64,000 bases of DNA from Paulownia fortunei (taxonomy: Eukaryota > Streptophyta > Magnoliopsida > Lamiales > Paulowniaceae), in NCBI GenBank assembly GCA_019321725.1, contig CM033111.1:3906001-3970000 (forward strand), read 5' to 3'. Positions 26,328 through 37,138 of this stretch are shown here, piece by piece (position 1 is the first letter of the stretch; each line of letters begins with the position of its first letter). Made by a program: the position numbers and the translations under genes. The notes under the pieces were generated by a model that was given only the letters and a program-made list of their open reading frames with translations, ran no database searches and was not told the origin of the DNA.

Positions 26328-26584
26328 CGCGGTGAGCCCACATAAAGGGTTTCAAAAAAAATCCGAACTCCTTTTTTGTGCGGGGTTGTTATGTTTTTCC
26401 GGCCAGAGAATACGGTTGGTGACCGTAAGTTTGAGCTTTTTAGTTGAAAACTTTTTGCACTCTGGCTACTGTGTTTTCTCTCTCAGACGCACACACGCAC
26501 ACAGCGAGAGAGACGGTACACTCACCGGCTCAAGTACTTGAGTATTAATTGACGGCGTTGTGTTTTACATGTACTGGTTACATA

Positions 26585-26629
<45 letters not shown>
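26585..26629. repeat. Compound (CA)n(GA)n microsatellite
   Basis: About nine CA units followed by about fourteen GA units. It lies about 260 bp upstream of the CLE start codon, so it may sit in that gene's promoter or 5' UTR. Confidence 0.95.
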
Positions 26630-26632
<3 letters not shown>

Positions 26633-27554
26633 GATGGGATTGGGGAGCAGGGCGAGGGGAGCGGGTGGGGGTGTTGAGTTTACATGCAAGAGAGGGTTTT
26701 TCTACAAGGTTTATTTTTTATAGTGGACCGGATCATTTCACTGCAAGACAGGGCCACTGATGGGAACATATATCAAACTAGCAGTGTATGTCGTTAATTG
26801 AAATTTTCTGTTCTCTTTATATGTTCAACTTCCCTCTGTTCAATATTTATAATTATTATTTCTCTTAATGTCTTCAAATAATATTTTATTTTTAAAGTAT
26901 TTTTAAATTATCTATTACTTTTGAGAATAATCTTATAAAAATATATAAAAAAATTACTTAGCAATTCTCATTTAAATATTTTTGTTAAATTTAAATAAAT
27001 ATTGAAATGCGAAGGAATAGTCTTTCTTACTTTCTTCCGGGGGTGGGTGAAGAGTTTCACAATTTTCATACAGCTAGGATTCAATTTGCCAGTGGTTTGA
27101 CTAGATTTTCTGCAATAATTTCTTTGGGTGGACCAAGTTTATTAGAAAAATATATCCCGAAACACAAGAGTCTGACTAAGAAATGTGTGGCCGTCGGTCC
27201 TCTGATTGATTAGTCCAACAATTCCATGTTATATGGTTGTAATGCCAATTGTCATATGTTAATATTGTCAAACTGTGATTGTTTTTCAAAGATTAAAGAT
27301 AAAAATCAGTGTAATAAGCTTAACGGCTGTCAACAAATGCTAAATAAGCTATTGAGCTCCCACATAAGAATAAAAAAAATATATTCATAAATATGTTTAA
27401 TAATAATGATTTTAATTATTTATTAATCACACCACCTCCGCCAAAGATGTGTTGATTATATCTCCAGATATAACAAATTTCAATTCCTTGAATTACAAAA
27501 TTTCTGCTATTGAACTACAATGTTTCAACTAAAAAGACCAACATGTTCTGCTCT

Positions 27555-27964
27555 CACTAATATTAGTGACAAATTAAGTAAAAATGTCAATATTATCACT
27601 AATAAGTAATAATAATTTTTATTTTGTCATTAATTATATATATGAAGCGATAATAACTTTTATTTTGTCACAATAATAGCATAATAGTGATAAAAATCGA
27701 TGTTCTAAATTATCACTATTGATAATTACTGACAATGTACAATAACATTAATAATTATCTTCATGATTTTTGACAATATTTTTATTATCACTATACATGT
27801 ATCACTAATTATTAATGACAATTAAAGTATAACTTTTGTCACTATTAAATTTATAAAAATTATTATTGTAATAAAGAAAATTCTTTTATCACTTAATAAA
27901 AATGTAATTATGCATTGTCACTAAATAAATTTTCACTAATTTTTCTTTTTCTTTTTTGGTAGTG
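27555..27964. mobile_element. CACTA-like non-autonomous element, right end visible
   Basis: The segment ends in ttcttttttggtagtg, the reverse complement of a CACTAC-type terminus like the CACTACAAGAAAA ends of plant CACTA transposons. The interior has repeated 'tgtcac/tagtgac' subterminal-style motifs and the block ctatacatgt-at-cac-taattatt at 27791, which recurs at 43370 and 62223. The left end was not found, so the start is approximate. No coding sequence. Confidence 0.45.
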
Positions 27965-29002
27965 TATAGTTATAAAGACGATTCTATTTCTCTTATAAGT
28001 CACTCGTGCATACAAAAGATTGAAAAAAGAGAATGTGGAGCAGTTAGGGTCAAGTTCCCTAATTCTAGCAAAGTTGATTACATGTTTCATTTTCAATCAT
28101 CCTCTTTCTCTGTTACTTGGGAGAAGCATTATTGCACAAAATCTTCATCATACTTTAAAGCTTTAATTGGTACCTTGTACAAGTGATTAAATTAAATAAC
28201 TGATTAAGTAGGAACAGTGGAATTAATTTAAATTAAGAATGTGACATAGATTTGCAAAAACATGAGACTGGGTCGAACCTGGTAGGCTGGCGGGCCGGGA
28301 ATCTCGCCATGGTGTTAAGAAAGAATTTTGTTGTCTAACGACCATATATAGTAATATACAGTTTCTTATAGTCATATACAATTTTATAATTACGTATGCA
28401 TGTACTAAGATACACATCATGGTACTTATATAGGAAATTCATAATATGTGTGTCTGTGGATTTATATATATATAGACACAGGTAGAATTGTACCAACATG
28501 TTTTTGCAACTTTGATGCTTTAGTGATCTTGTGAGCTACTTTGAAATACCAATTGTCTGTGGTTTTGATATTGTTTCTATGGACCATGGAGCAGTCGACA
28601 AAATGTGGTACATTTTTGCATGTATAAGCTAATCTTTTTTTGAAAAAATAAACCAGAAAAATAATGAGGAATAAATAGATTGCTAAAAGCTCTACTTATG
28701 AGCTAATTATAATGCTTTTTTTTTAGTGTGTGTTGGAATATGGATATTGTTAGGTTTTTTGATTCGTGAAATAAGATAAATTAAATGAGTAAGTAATACA
28801 AAATTTTATAATTATATATTGTGATTTCGAAATCATTTAAAAAATTTGTAAAATGAAATGCACTGACAAATGTTTTAAGGAATTATTTCAAGAAGTTCCA
28901 ATCAAACCCCAAAGCTTGAAAATGAAAGAAATAATGAGGGAATAATGCATGTCTAGCAAAAACTGGTGTAGAATTGTTGGTGGCATTATGGAAAATTTTA
29001 CC

Positions 29003-29608
29003 TGATGTGGTACAGGTCGAGACTGACCTATGTAGCTCAGGTCATAAGTATGAAACTGGTGTGACCTATGTATGACCTATGGAGTTGCACAGTTCGGATT
29101 ACGGGGATGGGAGCTAGATGGACAAAAGACCGGGCGAGTTCAAGGAGTTGGCCGACCTCCAGATCGGGTTAGTTCAAGGGATTGACTGACCTACAGATCG
29201 GGCAAGTTTAAGGGGATGACTGACCTCCAGGTCGGGCAAATTCACGAAAATAATGAAGATGAAACGATTGCGGTTAGAAAGCGACAGAGAATTTTTTAGG
29301 AGGGTAAATCAGAGAATATGTGCATCATACAGTAATCTGTTATAACAGATTGAGGTTTGAAATCTCTTTTCTATCCTTATTTGACACTTATAAATAAGGA
29401 AATACAAAGCATGACAAAAGTGATATTTTTTTTATCTAAAATACACATATCTGTCTGCTTTTCATCCTCTCCTAGAGAGCTGCCACTGACTTGAGCGTCG
29501 GAATTCTTACGCCGGGTCACGCCGGCGTTTTGTGCAGGTGTTCCAGCCAGAGAAGGAGAGGAGAAGCAGTGGATTAGGACTTGATGTGCACCTCCTCCAA
29601 TTGGTGCA
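29003..29608 (+). mobile_element. Probable solo LTR of an LTR retrotransposon
   Basis: A block of about 606 bp running TG...CA, flanked by TTACC on the left and TTACA on the right (a 5-bp target duplication with one mismatch). In the expected order it holds a U3-like part with 34-bp tandem repeats at 29129-29246, a TATAAATA box at 29389 and a TGACTTGAGCGTCGGA motif at 29487, followed by GCCGGCGTTTTGTGCAGGT. The TTGAGCGTCGGA signature downstream of a TATA box is widely seen in plant LTRs near R/U5. No internal gag-pol region flanks it, hence a solo LTR. The superfamily cannot be told from this. Confidence 0.6.
29129..29246. repeat. 34-bp tandem repeat, about 3.5 copies
   Basis: Copies start at 29129, 29163, 29197 and 29231 (partial). 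Each follows the pattern 'atcgggcaagttcaagg..ttgactgacctccag'. They are diverged by a few bases and lie in the U3-like part of the solo LTR. Confidence 0.9.
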
Positions 29609-30144
29609 TTACAATACCCTTATATATATATATGTATGATGCTATCATTTAATTCATCATGAATTCGAATTAGGAATAAATCAATATATTTTTTAAATAT
29701 GTATATATATTTATGTATATATGATAATGAAATTGATCCCTCAGTTTTATCTTTATTAGAAACATACAAAATTATCGCTATTATTATCAATAATTTTAGG
29801 TGGGGCATAAAAAAATACTATTTTGGACCGTCTTATAAAGACAATATTTTAATGTATGTGGTACAGGTATAAAACATAGTTTAATCATCGTCCTTTTTCT
29901 AAATTTCCATCAAGCCTTTTTTTTTTTTCAAAAAGTCATAGCCACACGATGTGAGATTGATTATAATAGACAATCAAATTAACATTTTACTGTTATGTGA
30001 TAGGCATAGGCATTATGTACCATTCAAATTAATAATATTTACAGCTTTAGTTTTTGACTTTATTGATTCTTTATTTCAACTATTCTAATTAGTTATGTGA
30101 CAGTGGATGCATTTGCACTTGGTCAAATTTTGATGTATCTATTT

Positions 30145-30520
30145 TTAGGAGTGGTAATTGGCTGTTCAAATCAAAATTCATCACAAATTTGACTTGTTTA
30201 GGGTCGATTCTAAAAATTATAAATAAATTTAAAGTAAATTTTATTTTTTTATTTTTAAACTCGTCTCGTTCTGAATTCATTTAATTTTTATATATTTAAT
30301 TATGTGATATTATTTTTAGAAAAAATATGACTTTTAAAAAGTTTTAATTATATTATTTTTAAAAAATATATCTTGTAATATTTTAAAATTATACAACAGG
30401 TGTAGTAGGTTCAACCTATCGTACCCTGATTTGGAACGATTTATATTTTAATTCTTTACAAATTTTGATGGGGCGAGTGTTAGGTAAGTTTCAATAAACC
30501 AGCCCTCCTGCCGTCTCTAA
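30145..30520. mobile_element. MITE-like element, copy A of a three-copy family
   Basis: Left end ttaggagtggtaattggctg; reverse complement of the right end ttagagacggcaggagggct. The AT-rich core shares 'ttttaattatattatttttaaaaaatatat' style blocks and a following 'caggt..ggttcaacc' block with copies at 44365-44706 and 53714-54090. No ORF. Confidence 0.5.
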
Positions 30521-31799
30521 TTTTTTAAAACATCTTGAAATTATTTATCATTGCCATTGCCAGATGTTACAAAACATACCCTTACCAAATTTATTAGGAC
30601 CACGGTGCTTCTTCAAAATGTAACGCATAATAATAAAGGCACAACAAATTATTTATGGCATGGAAGCGCCAGTAGTTGGATATTTATTATTTATCCTTAT
30701 TTTCAAATTTAAAGTACCAGAAAAAATAGAAGAATGAAAAAAAAAATAGAATAGTTTTCAATTTACTGATTGCAATCCCTCTCTTGTAAAAATCTTGTTC
30801 AATTCATATTATTTTTTTACCTAAGATATTTTGATATTAACCCAAATAATATGAGGTGCTTATTGCAAGGACTTATCATATTCACCAAACTATTCTGTGT
30901 AGCACATTTAAATCGAAGACCATTACATTAGCAGTCGTGCTATGTGCATAAATAATGCTAGTGTCCTATATGCATAAATAAACTCACCTTTTGAGTATAA
31001 CGGATCAATGAATTATGAATATTCATAGCATTGCTTACATTAAAGATTACGACAAAGGCATATTGAGACATTCAAATACATATTATTATGGTAGCAGTAA
31101 ATAATAATTCAATTCTACAAAATTATTATGTCCTCAATAACCGTTTTTGTAAATATTATATCCGATAATGTACATTAATTATGTATCTCTTTTTATATTT
31201 ATAAAATATATAATAAAATATACATTTGACGCATATTATCGAATATAACAGAATGTCTAATAACTAAAAAATTATATAATCATTGATCATATAAAATTCT
31301 TTTTTATAATTTTTTTTTTTTTGATAGAGCATCGAACGTGAAAAACTCACGTGCGACTGTATAGGAAGAATTCTTGGATTTTGCTCCAAAAAGGGCTCAA
31401 AATTTTTTATTTTTATTTTTTCCAAAAGTGGGGATTGTTCAGTTCTGACTCTGAAAAAGAAAAAAAAAAGGATTAAAAATTGTTTCCAGTCTTGAAATGA
31501 TACGATCTTCTGTACACAATAAAGTTGAGAGGCTTTTTAGCTTTGTACCTTGGATTTGTTCCCTCTCTTGGTGTCTTTTACTGTGGATTTTGCCATTTTC
31601 TTACAGCACATTAAATCTCAAGATTGTCTTTTACTTAAAACTCTTTTTTACACTTTTTCTCTCAGCCTCATTCCCCTTTTTGCCATCTTCTCCTTGCCTT
31701 CGCACTTCCTATCTCCATCGTAATTTATGATGCTGCAACAAACTACTTGATTTGGTGAAGAGACAACTGTTACATAATTCTCTGTCTTGAAAAAAACAT

Positions 31800-31807
31800 G
31801 TGTGTGT

Positions 31808-31838
<31 letters not shown>

Positions 31839-31839
31839 G
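31800..31839. repeat. (TG)n followed by G17
   Basis: About eleven TG units run directly into a 17-base G homopolymer. Confidence 0.95.
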
Positions 31840-33705
31840 CTACACATTTGAAAAAACCATGTTACTTAGTAAGCTACTCATGATAATTAATAATAGACTA
31901 CGTCAAGGTTTGCATCAGCAAATCGAAATAGCTTTCACAGCAATGTTGAATAAATTATTATCAAATGTTAATAAATGAAATCAAGTATTCTATTGTAAGA
32001 TAATGGGGAAAATAAACTTATTGTTTGCAGAAAATTATGAGGACTTAGGTGACTGAAATAAGGTTATTTTGCCATTAAGGCCATAAATTAGTAACTAATA
32101 ATTTAAAAAAAAAAAAAACTCGTGTTAAATCCATTAGGGTTTTTCTCTTAACACAAGATGTACTCTGTGAGAAACCTTACAAGTTGAATGATAATGATAA
32201 ATATAAGAGCTATAAACCCTTAGTTATTATGTGGTAGAAGGCAAGTGGGGGGCAAAATGGTAAAATTATATAATTTCAGACCACTTTAGGACAGAATAAA
32301 ATGCAAAAATCATTGGGGCTACCAAACTCTACAAATAATTGCTTTTAGAGCGCCAGAGAAGAAGAGAGCGAAGGTGATAAAGATAAGCATAAATGTGAAA
32401 ATGATGGGATTTGTGAAAGCCAGGGAGGGCGGTGGGGAAGAAGGGGTCAGGTGTGTTGTTGCTTTGGGAATATTATCCTTATTGTCTCATTAAACTTTAG
32501 CACCCCTCCTGGATAATTTGATCAACCATTTGGTGAATATTATTAGTCCCTCGTACATGATTAGTGATTGAAATAATCACGTTCTAACTGCATAAGTGAT
32601 GAAGTGGGATTAGTAAGGAGAGTTTGGCAAGCCCACGGATTGATGGTGAATGAAGATTTAAAGGTAGTAAAGATTATTCTCTACCTGTCAGTGGCGAAAT
32701 TCTCAGCCTCATGCCACCAAACTAGTGTCAGAGTTAAGAATTTATTTACTGGAATCCAGATTAAAGATTTTGATATTTTCATAATAAAAACAAGAAAATA
32801 ATAGAATATTACTGGCGGTTAAAGCAGGAATATTAGATGCATAAATCTGGATTTGAATTGTCTTAATTAATGAGACAAATTGTTGAACGAAAATGCTTAT
32901 TAAATGATGCCAACTAATAATGAGAAATTACAAAAAATAAGCACCTAGATAAGGCAGAAAACAACTTGATATTTCTGCTCTTATGTTTGAATCTTGGATT
33001 TGGATGAGCAACCTGAAGATGGGGGGGCTGGAAGAACTTGGAAAAACATGTGGATTACATTTTTACTTTATTTGATTTTATAGAAAAATAAGAAAAGAAA
33101 TGCTCCACAAAAGCAAGTATTTGTTGGTTCAGACATTTATTAGAGTTCTTTTCTATGTTATTCATTAACTTTTAAAAAGATTTTATTGGGAAAAATGTGA
33201 GCGGAATTTAGTTTCATTGTCTTCTTCAATTTCCTTCCATATGAGTCTGCTGTTCAAATCCTTCAATCGAAACATAATTTCTTCATGGAAATGATTAGTG
33301 CAGGATGATTATTGCTTCTATAATTATTTCCTTTCCTCTTGTTAACATTTCCTAAAAATCAAAGTGATAAATTAAAGAAATCCAGCTTCCAATAACTGGA
33401 TACTCACATTAAAACCCAGTTATCATAATCCTCACGACAAACATGAAACAGCATAGTCCATTGACTACATTTCGTTCCTCCATACATATCTAAGTTTTAG
33501 TCCCAAAAGAGGCCTCATCATGACCGCAAAACCAAACAAGCCAAAAACAGGTTTTTACTTGATCTGATTTTGGCCGACAGACTAGATACTGGAGATAAGA
33601 ATAAATACATCTTCATCAGCCAACGAATACTATGAAAAGCTCATCACAGGATAATATGACACCAGCAAGACAATTTCAGCGCTTGCCAAGTCTTACCAGC
33701 CAAAT

Positions 33706-34057
33706 TTATACACGCCCAGTCCTGCCTGCTGTTGAACTAGCACGACTAGTTTTTTGAGCTGTCTGAGTGGTGGCTTTAGTGAAGTACATGTAGTAGTAGA
33801 CATTGAGAATCATTGTTGCGACCACAAATACTGCTCCAGCAATAAATATACCTTTCCGTAATGAGTCACAAGAAAAGTCATCTGCATATACCATGTTCCG
33901 ATATTTGGTGTGATAAGCATTCTTCTTTGCACCAGCAATTAGACATGCTTCTGCCACCAGGTACGTCATCCTGTAAAGTTTTTACTAAATCGTTTAGAAA
34001 TCCATTCGGCACAGTTTACTAAGCTTTACATATATCATGCATTCTAAGTGCTGGAGG

Positions 34058-34091
<34 letters not shown>

Positions 34092-37000
34092 CAGACACAA
34101 GATACAGATTGTTCTTAAATGATCAGACAACACATAACATACTGGAAAGGTTAGCATTCAGGCAGTAAACTGCTCAAACAATTTATAATAACAACTACAA
34201 GGAATTACAATATTAAGGACATGCACTTATGAAATTGCCAATCATCTCAAATAGGCAATCCATAACCTACCACCACCATCCACATCCATAATAATTATAG
34301 TAATAACACCCATCCTAACACCCATCCAAACACCCAAAGAATAAAAGTTTAAAAGGAAGATATACGAAGGAAAAAACAAATATGCATTATAATGCATATA
34401 CAAAGTGCAGATGAAGATTCACAAATATTCTCTTACCATGAAGACAAAAAGTATATTATGGTCCATGCACGGTTTCCTCCAGGTGCCAAAGGCCTTCCTA
34501 AACACATGCACTTTGTGACACCCATGAGCAGAGACTCACTGGAAAGAAGAAACAAGAAAGCCCCAACTCCATAACCAGTAGCAACATCTGATTTGTAAAC
34601 ACAGTATGTTTGATTAGTGACTTCATCTTTATGTAAAGTGCCCTGCCATGCAAGGAAGAAATCAGGAAGATACAAAGGTTATATTTAGAAAATTTCAGTG
34701 TTTCAGTAAATATCAAAGCACACAATAAGTTAGCTATCAGGTGTTTAGTGTAGATACTAACTTTTCAAGGTCTCAAGTCATGGAGAAATGCAAATATGCT
34801 AGAAAGAAGTATATTTGTAACAGTTAATGGTATGAGGATAACAAGAATTTATGTCAAACGACTACACAAAAAGCCAAGAGGTTTCAAGTATAAATACAAG
34901 TTTTATGACGCACAACTGAAGGAATTTTGGGCTATTTTAATATTTTCAAGTATATAAAAGTTATTTTCATATGTAATAGTCAAAGCGTTCCCATTATAGT
35001 ATTTTAAGCTAGTATTAGGACATCAGTGTGCCAAGCTTCCCCCATGCACTGTTCACGAACATTTTTTGGGGCCACAGGGGAGCTTAGCTCTTACATTGTT
35101 ATCATTGAGAAAAGAAAATCTAGCTTATCAAGTAATGCTCAATTATCGCGGCCCCAAAAAAACATAAAACGAGCTAGCTAAATCCAGGAGAGTTTAAAGA
35201 AATGGAAGAAGTAAAAGAAAATGATTTGTTGAAATTTAAATGTTGGAAGAAAGCAGCAAAATATCTTGAGTCTTAAGTTGCCAAGAAAGAGCAGTAGGCC
35301 TCCAAATGGTAACCAGAAGAATGTAAAAATTCATCATGATATCAGGGACTTAGCCAAGAGAAAGCCACGACTTACCCAAGAGTAAGCCCACAGAATACTT
35401 TCATGAGCAGCCTGAGTAAGTAGAGGAGAAAGAAAACTTACTTCTCCAGAGAAAATGGAGAAGCAAATTATGGATTTCTTTGCTATGATATATCACTAGT
35501 CTACCATCAGCAAAGGAATAGCATTCTTGGAAGCTCTTAAATTGCTGTGAGAAGTGGAAATTACAAGATTCTTAAATTATTCTTAAAGGTACTAACCAAA
35601 GGGACTTTACAGTCAGTTTAATGTGAAGTGATCTATGACCAAAAAGTTTAGCATCTTCATCTTCCGTATGTTGGCATATACTTTTCTGCAATTGATATTT
35701 TCATGCTTGAAATGAAACTACAATCTTTCTATTTTTATTGTTTGTTCGCTTTGGCTATAGGTTGCAAACTAAACCTATGTTATTCAAAAACTTCAATTTA
35801 CCAAGCAAAATTAGTACACAATACAAAAACTCCATCAGGTGTTCGACCTATCAATGATGGCATAACCATGACACATGATACAAGACTTCCATAATACATA
35901 ACAATACGATTCACTGACAAGTTAACTAAACATATATTCGTTTATGACCTTTGACACACATTACTTATTGAAAATATACAAACTGAATTTGTTCCAACGT
36001 AAGATCTCTGCAGATTAAAACAAAGCATCCTAGTAGTAACTTACAATGACGAATGGCGCATATATGAACCTTTATTTTTTTTAAAAAAAAATCAGTTATC
36101 CCAAATTTTAACACTTCACAAGCATCCATACCCAACACCATACTCCAGCCAAGGCAAGAACGTATTTGTGAATATGAAGGAAATCCATTAAAAGTTTGCA
36201 AGAATACATGAGACTGGAAGCAGTAAAAACTTTCCGTTACAAGTCAAAAAAGTCCTTTAACATGGACCAAAAAGGTTAATTATCATAAAGAATAGACGTC
36301 AAGTGCCATAGTAAGAATATCATTTTCATAAGAGCATTTTCTGGAAAACTCTGGCCTCACATCAATTCAAATTTTTTGGCCTCTCATCATCCTCTTTATC
36401 ACTCGAATCAGCTGAAAGTTAATTTCTTATGTAGCACAACAAAGCATTATCTCTCATTCACTACGTGGTCAATTGATAATTCTCATAAGTCAAAAATAAA
36501 GTCAGTATAAAGGGTCATAATAAATAACAAGAAGCAAGGATACAAGAAAAATCAATCTATATAAAGAAAAAAGGTAAGCCCCCTACCCCAATCTCACCCG
36601 ACTCCAAAAACTATAAAATAAACCAAAAGAAATCATTCCTGGTTCCTTGCCCACTTAAGAGCATGACATATGGTCAATTCTAATAAGTTCAAACATGTAT
36701 AAAAGCCGACAAAATATAGATTTTAAGTGCAAATGCACTTATAGAGTGCCATAAACAAATCGCACGGTTATAAAACAATTAACCAGATAAATGATTGGAA
36801 GAAATCTACAATTCCCCCAGACGACACAAGAAAATTAAACCCCAGAGATATTCCAATTCTTGGAAAAGCTAAAATCGCAAAGCAAGAAACAAAACAAGTA
36901 CCATTAAATAAAAAAATAAAAGAACAAAAATCAGAACAAGAAACAGCAACATTTCGCTACGATCCACAAAACCCAGTTCCAATCTCAGTTCAATAAACAT

Positions 37001-37138
37001 ATAAAGGGAGAGATAGAGAGGAGAGAAAGTGATTACAGTGCTACGGCGTCGTTCAGCAGCAATTGCAAATCCAAATGCAGTTAAGCTGAGGACTATGACA
37101 AGAAGATGAACAAGGGTCGACCCTTTTCCTTCTCCCAT
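33706..37138 (-). CDS. DUF1218 four-helix membrane protein, three exons
   Basis: On the minus strand exon 1 is 37138-37037 (34 codons), exon 2 is 34642-34437 and exon 3 is 33970-33706. Junctions are ACT|GTAATC, GCAG|GGC, TG|GTAAGA and ACAG|GATG, giving a 190-aa product. Hydrophobic segments lie at about 8-28, 53-75, 95-120 and 145-170, with a short Ser/Thr/Arg-rich C-terminal tail. Conserved-looking stretches include DVATGYGVGAFLFLLSSESL, GRPLAPGG and FVVATMILNVYYYMYF, which I recognise as the plant DUF1218 (PF06749) family. Characterised relatives in Arabidopsis (MWL1/2, VCC and DEAL proteins) are endomembrane proteins affecting lignin, vein pattern or leaf symmetry; the role of this subgroup is not established. 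Intron 1 is long (2394 bp, 34643-37036) with no recognisable insertion; intron 2 carries an (AC)n microsatellite. The exon 1 start gives MGEGKGST, typical for the family. Confidence 0.9.
34060..34089. repeat. (AC)n microsatellite in DUF1218 intron 2
   Basis: About 15 AC units inside the intron between exons 2 and 3. Confidence 0.95.

Larger units (their letters stand above)
26328..33705. other. Intergenic region with several transposon relics
   Basis: No gene is supported. It contains the CA/GA microsatellite just upstream of CLE, a CACTA-like terminus ending at 27964, a probable solo LTR at 29003-29608, a 'gggatgac'-type MITE at 30145-30520 and a (TG)n-(G)n tract at 31800. The open frame at 31497-31730 is hydrophobic and without recognisable homology; I do not call it a gene. 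Confidence 0.6.

Noticed and set aside
28250..28330. GC-rich patch with 'gggtcgaacctgg', considered as a tRNA gene
   Set aside because: No acceptor stem or anticodon arm can be formed in either orientation.
29129..29246. Regular 34-bp repeats considered as a CRISPR-like array
   Set aside because: The copies are directly adjacent and diverged with no spacers, and lie in an LTR of a plant genome.
31497..31730. 77-codon hydrophobic plus-strand frame
   Set aside because: Phe/Leu/Ser-rich from T-rich DNA, no recognisable family, no promoter evidence.
34392..34574. Plus-strand frame opposite DUF1218 exon 2
   Set aside because: Shadow of the real minus-strand exon, which has conserved sequence and proper splice sites.
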